From Yamagishiella unicocca (lineage: Eukaryota > Chlorophyta > Chlorophyceae > Chlamydomonadales > Volvocaceae), in contig BDSL01000004.1 in the NCBI GenBank assembly GCA_003116995.1, positions 1,302,001 through 1,366,000 on the forward strand: a DNA stretch of 64,000 bases, written 5' to 3'. Within the stretch, counting starts at the first letter, position 1. The number at the start of each line of letters is the position of its first letter. The translations under genes were made by a program, and so were the position numbers. This document shows positions 59,644-64,000 of the stretch, piece after piece. A model generated the notes under the pieces. That model was not told the DNA's origin, made no database searches, and was given only the letters and a program-made list of their open reading frames with translations.

Positions 59644-61440
59644 CTACGACTGCCTTTTACTCGAAACCACATCTGACTTCTTGTCTGACTTGGTGTTCGA
59701 CAGGATGCATACCACCGCTTCATCACCGCGCATCGTGACCGGCAAGATGACGGAGTCATGTCGCCTGGTGAGAAAGTCCACGGGACGAACCCCGGGCAGC
59801 TCCACGCCCAGCTCGATCTTGTACAGGAAGGCGAACGCCGCATAGATGGCCGAGGAGCCGCAGAAGAAGCCAAAGTAGCCAGCAGCGTGCTCGCAGCGCT
59901 CGTCCCACATGCCTCCCGCCAGCAAGGAGAACGTGATCACCAGCGTGGAGAAGACGGTCATCAGGCAGCCATTCTTCCGTAGCGTCACGATGAAAAAACC
60001 TGCGAGGGGCACGTGGCGAGGGGGGTTGTTGGAACCAAATTGAGATGCTTGTAGCACTATGTTGCCCCACAGCAACTAGGCGCTCCAGGGTGGTTGCCCC
60101 ACAACAACTAGGCGCTCCAGGGCGGTTGCCCCACAGCAAATAGGCGCTCCAGGGTGGTTGCTGGGGGACAGCATAGCTATGTAGTGGTGGCGCAACCGCT
60201 TCCCGCGCTCACCGGCGGTCAGGGTTGCCCACAGGCCGCACCACAGCGTCTTGCCGGTTCGAGCCACGTGGTATGTGTTGGGATCCGAGATCATGAGGTA
60301 TTCTAGCAGGAACCTGCAGGGGGGGCCCGGAGTGGTGTCGTTCAGAACGTGGTCGGATACAGTATGGCATTGCGCATTCGGATGATCCGGCGGAAGGGGC
60401 CCAGCAGGCAGAGACACTGCTCACCAGCCCATCCAGAATGCGCCGTAACTGGCAAATGCGGTGCCGCTGAAGGTGTTCCCCTTGATGAGCTGTTCGTCGA
60501 GGAGATGAAGGATGGGGCGGGCGGGGTATTGGGTAAGTGGAGCGGACCATCGGGAAAGCAGAACATGGGGATGCGCGCAGTCAACAAACTGTAGCCAGTA
60601 ATCGTGTTGTACTAAATGAGCAGCATATTAGGACGCAAAACCAGCACCTTGTTCGCATGCGTGGTGCTGTTCGCATGCGTGGTGCTGCGTGGTACCGTCA
60701 GGTATACGACAGCAGGTACCGGTAATTGTGCGCACCTCGAGGACGCCAGCAACAAACTGACCAAATCCGCCATAGAACAGAGCGTAGCAGATCACCGTCG
60801 GTAAGAATGCTGCCTCGGCCCAGCTGCGCATAACGAGCGTGGTTGCGTAAGGATGACAAGTTCAATGGTCACCTGCAACAACCGTTCATCAAGAATTTGT
60901 AACCTTACCTTGTTGTGACAAACATCAACATGCTTCATCCATGGCGTGTAGTTGGTGCCAGAGGTTGCCGAATAAATTGGCAAGGGGCAACATAAAGAAG
61001 CAGTTTAACGGGACCGGTATATACCATGTCATATGGCACTGCATCACGTCTCTTGTTTATCGGATTTCCCACGACTCTTGATAGCGGTTTGATTGCGGTC
61101 CCTCCGCACAACATCGGCCGAAAACCGATACACGTAACAATTGTCTGGGCAGTGGCACCTACCAGGTGGTCATGCCGAAACACAAGAGTCCAAACGGTCC
61201 TTCAAGAATGGAAAGCGTGCTGGTGTTAGCCTGTGCTCAAGTTCCATCGCAAGCCAGAGATGGATGTTGGCTTTCACCTGGATCACCACGGATCGCTTCC
61301 TCTGCTGCAATAGCTGCAGTTTGCACCATCCGCTTAACTTTCAAGCTGCCTGAAGCAGCATTTGTGTCCCTAGGATTAGCAGTATCCATAACCGCATCCC
61401 AGGCATGCCGTGGCGCTGTGATGTAAGTTGATTCAGACAT
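59644..61440 (-). CDS. GPR1/FUN34/YaaH-family acetate transporter (GFY-like)
   Basis: The family exports or imports acetate/succinate across membranes with six helices; Chlamydomonas has several (GFY proteins). Minus-strand exons: 61440-61278, 61199-61163, 60823-60736, 60489-60425, 60313-60213, 59999-59644; 810 nt, 269 residues, all phases match. Signature blocks: GDPGPFGLLCFGMTT (the conserved NPxPLGL-type entry), VICYALFYGGFGQFVAGVLE, the hallmark KGNTFSGTAFASYGAFWMGW, LWCGLWATLTAGFFIVTLR, VFSTLVITFSLLAGG, and AAGYFGFFCGSSAIYAAFAF. Hydrophobic segments fit six helices. The N terminus (MSESTYITAPRHAWD) is soluble; an upstream in-frame ATG at 61509 is possible. The distance from GMTT to FYGG is about six residues shorter than in bacterial SatP, so a micro-exon between 61163 and 60823 may be missing. 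Three 33-bp repeats lie in the last intron. Confidence 0.88.
60063..60165. repeat. ~33-bp tandem repeat, three copies
   Basis: TTGCCCCACAGCAACTAGGC followed by GCTCCAGGGTGG, three times, in the last intron (60000-60212) of the transporter gene. Confidence 0.93.
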
Positions 61441-61802
61441 TTCCGAGTTAATTATGAGTTTAATATTAAATAAATGTATGAATCGGAACTGATTAGCTAA
61501 TGTCGCCATGTGCGAGCGTAACCTGGTGGGTGTTGTACAACAGGCTTACATCGGTCCATGATCCGTAGGTCATGTCGCATACGCGTGACCTTGCCAATAC
61601 CATCTCAGTCTAGTACTGGCCCCCTTGCCACAATGTGATGAAAAAGGCGCATCGCTCTGCTGCATGCACATACTCCTCCCTGTCCGCGCTGTTGTGGCCC
61701 CGATCACGGTATCCCCCAAATAAATACTTCGTTGGAGCTGACCTTCCCATTGCAACGGAGCTGGCACGCAGCTGGTCCCGTGAGCGGCATAAGCCATCCG
61801 CC

Positions 61803-61970
61803 CATGTGCACCAGCTGGAAAAAGCCGCTGGACAAGATGGCACTGAACCGCCGCCGGGTTTACCAGACGCTATCCAACGAGGCCAAGTACGACCTGGATA
61901 CGACGGCGTCCTTTGTGGCCAGCCATCGAGCTGCCGATAGGAGAGCCTCTCCTGCTACCTTGTTCACTGC
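61803..61970 (+). pseudogene. decayed duplicate of an exon-intron piece of the giant beta-helix gene
   Basis: The plus strand here matches the minus strand of about 14122-13968 at roughly four bases in five by eye. The exon part shared with 14214-14044 reads TSWKKPLDKMALNRRRVYQ against TSWEKQLDKMGLDRRRVYE. The match continues into that exon's intron (shared GCTGCCGATAG and AGAGCCTCTCCTGCT), so this is a DNA-level duplication and not a retrocopy. The parent GTAAGT donor is destroyed (CCAAGTACGA). No flanking exons of the parent are present, so it is a fragment. A still-transcribed 5' or 3' exon of a diverged paralogue is the alternative. Confidence 0.8.
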
Positions 61971-62154
61971 CCTGACCAATGGATGACTAAACATCTGCCC
62001 ATACCAACAAGCCAGTAACATTCAGCCGCATAGGACCGATGCTCTCAACCCAACCTGCCCTGCCCTGCCGCACTCGCCCTGCTGCGCTTCTGGCAAACAT
62101 CGTCCCCACCATCAAGCACGCAGAACACATAGTAAGATCAGTCCGGCTCCTATC

Positions 62155-62645
62155 CACGGCCCCACCATGAGCTCCTCAATCCTACCCACGGCCCCACCCT
62201 GAGCTCCTCAATCCTACCCACGGCCCCACCCTGAGCTCCTCAATCCTACACACGGCCCCACCCTGAGCTCCTCAATCCTACCCACGGCCCCACCCTGAGC
62301 TCCTCAATCCTACCCACGGCCCCACCCTGAGCTCCTCAATCCTACACACGGCCCCACCCTGAGCTCCTCAATCCTACACACGGCCCCACCCTGAGCTCCT
62401 CAATCCTACACACGGCCCCATCCTGAGCTCCTCAATCCTACACACGGCCCCACCCTGAGCTCCTCAATCCTACACACTGCCCCACCCTGAGCTCCTCAAT
62501 CCTACACACGGCCCCACCCTGAGCTCCTCAATCCTACACACGGCCCCACCCTGAGCTCCTCAATCCTACACACGGCCCCACCCTGAGCTCCTCAATCCTA
62601 CACACGGCCCCACCCTGAGCTCCTCAATCCTACACGCGGCCTCCA
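62155..62645. repeat. 32-bp minisatellite, about 15 copies
   Basis: Period 32 bp, core CTCCTCAATCCTACACACGG followed by CCCCACCCTGAG. Copies differ mainly by A/C in CTACACACGG versus CTACCCACGG. Located 160 bp beyond the stop of the minus-strand gene at 62803. There are no unique spacers, so it is not a CRISPR array. Confidence 0.97.
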
Positions 62646-62802
62646 CGCTAACCCTGCCTGGCATCTCTCCCTGTGCAGATAAGGCGGGCGCACGACGAGC
62701 TGCTTGTTCCCGGCGCACGACGGCGCAAACCAGGAGGGGCAGCAGCAGCAGCACACGCCGGTATAGCGGCATTGAACCGTAGTCTCATGCCTACTGAACT
62801 CG

Positions 62803-64000
62803 CTACATGCGCACCTCGGGCGGCATCTCATTCAGATGCTGAGCCACCGCCAGCAACTGCCGCAGGTGCTGCACCTCACTGGCGCCATCTGCCGCAGCGC
62901 CATCTCCAGCGCCTCTGCCGTCCCAGACCTCCTGAAGCACCTGGCGTTACGGCACATCATTGGATTGCTTGGAACGAACGGGGCGGCGGCCATGTCGGGA
63001 GTCCCGCCGGATAACCTCCTTTGCAGCCTTGCAGGGAGCACTAGATATCTTGTGCCTCAGATGGAAGCACGCAGCTGTAGCGGCCATAGATGCCTGGGAA
63101 ACGCATGCATCCCGTTTTCGTGCCCACCACCAGACGCCTTGCGATGGTGAGCGATGGGGCGCGGCGCTAAAGACTGACTCTATCCTAACCAAATCCTAAC
63201 CAACTCTTCGCTCTCGTCCTACCGGCCGTACCAGGTGGCACAAAACCACTGACCCCGTGACACCCCGGGCGGCAACCTCCACGACAGCGGCGGTATGAGC
63301 TGAGAAACACGCTGCGATGCCCCGCCATGCATTCCGCTTCTCAGCCTGCGCTCCATGCAAAGCCGGACCTCCTGTTGCTCCCCGCCTACCTGCTTCAGCA
63401 CCGGCATGCACGAAGGACGATAATAAGCTGTGAGCCCCAACACCTCCTCAGAAACCGGCATAACCTCTAGCACGCCACCTGGCTGCCCCGCCGCCATAGA
63501 TGCGACCACCGCCGCGACCGCCTGCGCTGCACCTGCTGCCTGGCTGCATTCCACAAACATAGCTGCCGTGGCGGCCGGCAGCACCTGGTACGACACCACG
63601 TGCTTGCTGCCGTCCCCGTCATGCTCTGACATGGCATGCTTGTCCAGCCACTGCATCCAGTGCCTCAGAATTTCTGGGGCCTTGGCCAGCATGGCGATAT
63701 GGGATCCTCGCAGGATCAGGGGCCCGCTGGCAACCGTCCCAGGGAGCCCTGTGGCGGTCAGCTCAGCACTATCGTTGCCGCCAGCACTACCAGTGGCCTG
63801 AGACAGCCCTGCTGCTGCTGCCACCGCCAGGCCCGCTGCCGGGCCCAGCAGCTTCTGCATTATGAGCTCCGCCACGTCACGTGCTGACAGTGCCAGTCGT
63901 GTTGCGTTTGTTGCAGGCACTGCCGGTGACGGCTGCTGCTGCTGAGCCTCGCCCATCTCCTGCTGCTGCTGCTGCTGCTGCTGTAGCTGCTGAGCCTCGC
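62803..64000 (-). CDS. unrecognised protein, 3' part (two exons seen)
   Basis: Minus-strand gene entering from beyond the right edge. Exon 64000-63390 is open, starts with two bases of a split codon and ends at a GTAGGC donor in phase 0. The last exon 62940-62803 starts after a CAG acceptor in phase 0 and ends at TAG. The visible 249 residues begin with a Gln-rich run (EAQQLQQQQQQQE, then EAQQQQPSP). Next comes an Ala-rich helical part (ALSARDVAELIMQKLLGPAAG), then a more ordered segment (LRGSHIAMLAKAPEILRHWM, KHVVSYQVLPAATAAMFVEC, VLEVMPVSEEVLGLTAYYRP) and a C-terminal helix (SEVQHLRQLLAVAQHLNEMP). I do not recognise the family. No membrane segment is visible. The 32-bp minisatellite lies in its downstream region. 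Confidence 0.72.

Noticed and set aside
62155..62645. CRISPR-like regular array
   Set aside because: Units are contiguous 32-bp copies with no variable spacers and no cas genes; a minisatellite.
1..64000. tRNA, rRNA or viral/retrotransposon genes
   Set aside because: No cloverleaf, rRNA core, reverse transcriptase, integrase or transposase motif was seen on either strand by reading; a profile scan would be decisive.

Overview
The window looks like nuclear DNA of a volvocine green alga (Volvox/Chlamydomonas relatives). Every recognisable gene is split by many GT-AG introns whose donors are mostly GTGAGC/GTGCG-type. Coding exons are GC-rich with runs of A, G, S and Q, and TGTAA (the green-algal poly(A) signal) lies downstream of several genes. 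Gene content fits too: an acetate-transporter-family protein, an EGF-exostosin, a LysM wall/matrix-type protein and a plant-like SPO11. No bacterial or organellar features were found. I built all gene models by hand from homology blocks, splice signals and reading phase. In each model the summed exon length keeps one open frame.

Layout: 1-1478 (+) 3' part of a cyclophilin; 3073-5223 (+) an unrecognised gene with one membrane segment; 8259-11995 (-) an AFG1/LACE1-type mitochondrial AAA ATPase; 13296-25341 (-) a 16-exon gene for a ~2579-residue surface protein (signal peptide, parallel beta-helix, Cys-rich stalk, about eight membrane helices); 25611-26646 (+) a secreted two-LysM protein that shares a 269-bp divergent promoter with it; 28711-34474 (+) an EGF-containing exostosin-like GT47 glycosyltransferase; 35725-38850 (+) SPO11; 40435-56985 (+) a 17-exon gene for a ~3111-residue ankyrin-type, low-complexity protein with a single 5.5-kb exon; 59644-61440 (-) a GPR1/FUN34/YaaH acetate transporter; 62803-64000 (-) the 3' part of an unrecognised gene.

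The genes do not form an operon or an obvious pathway. Three neighbours (beta-helix receptor-like protein, LysM protein, exostosin) all belong at the cell surface or in wall/matrix biology. Introns carry two interspersed short-repeat families and many minisatellites, several of which start exactly at a splice junction. A decayed copy of one exon-intron piece of the 12-kb gene lies about 48 kb away at 61803-61970. I see no clear-cut undescribed defence or mobile system. The best leads are the intron-located repeat families, the splice-site minisatellites and the chimeric beta-helix membrane protein.
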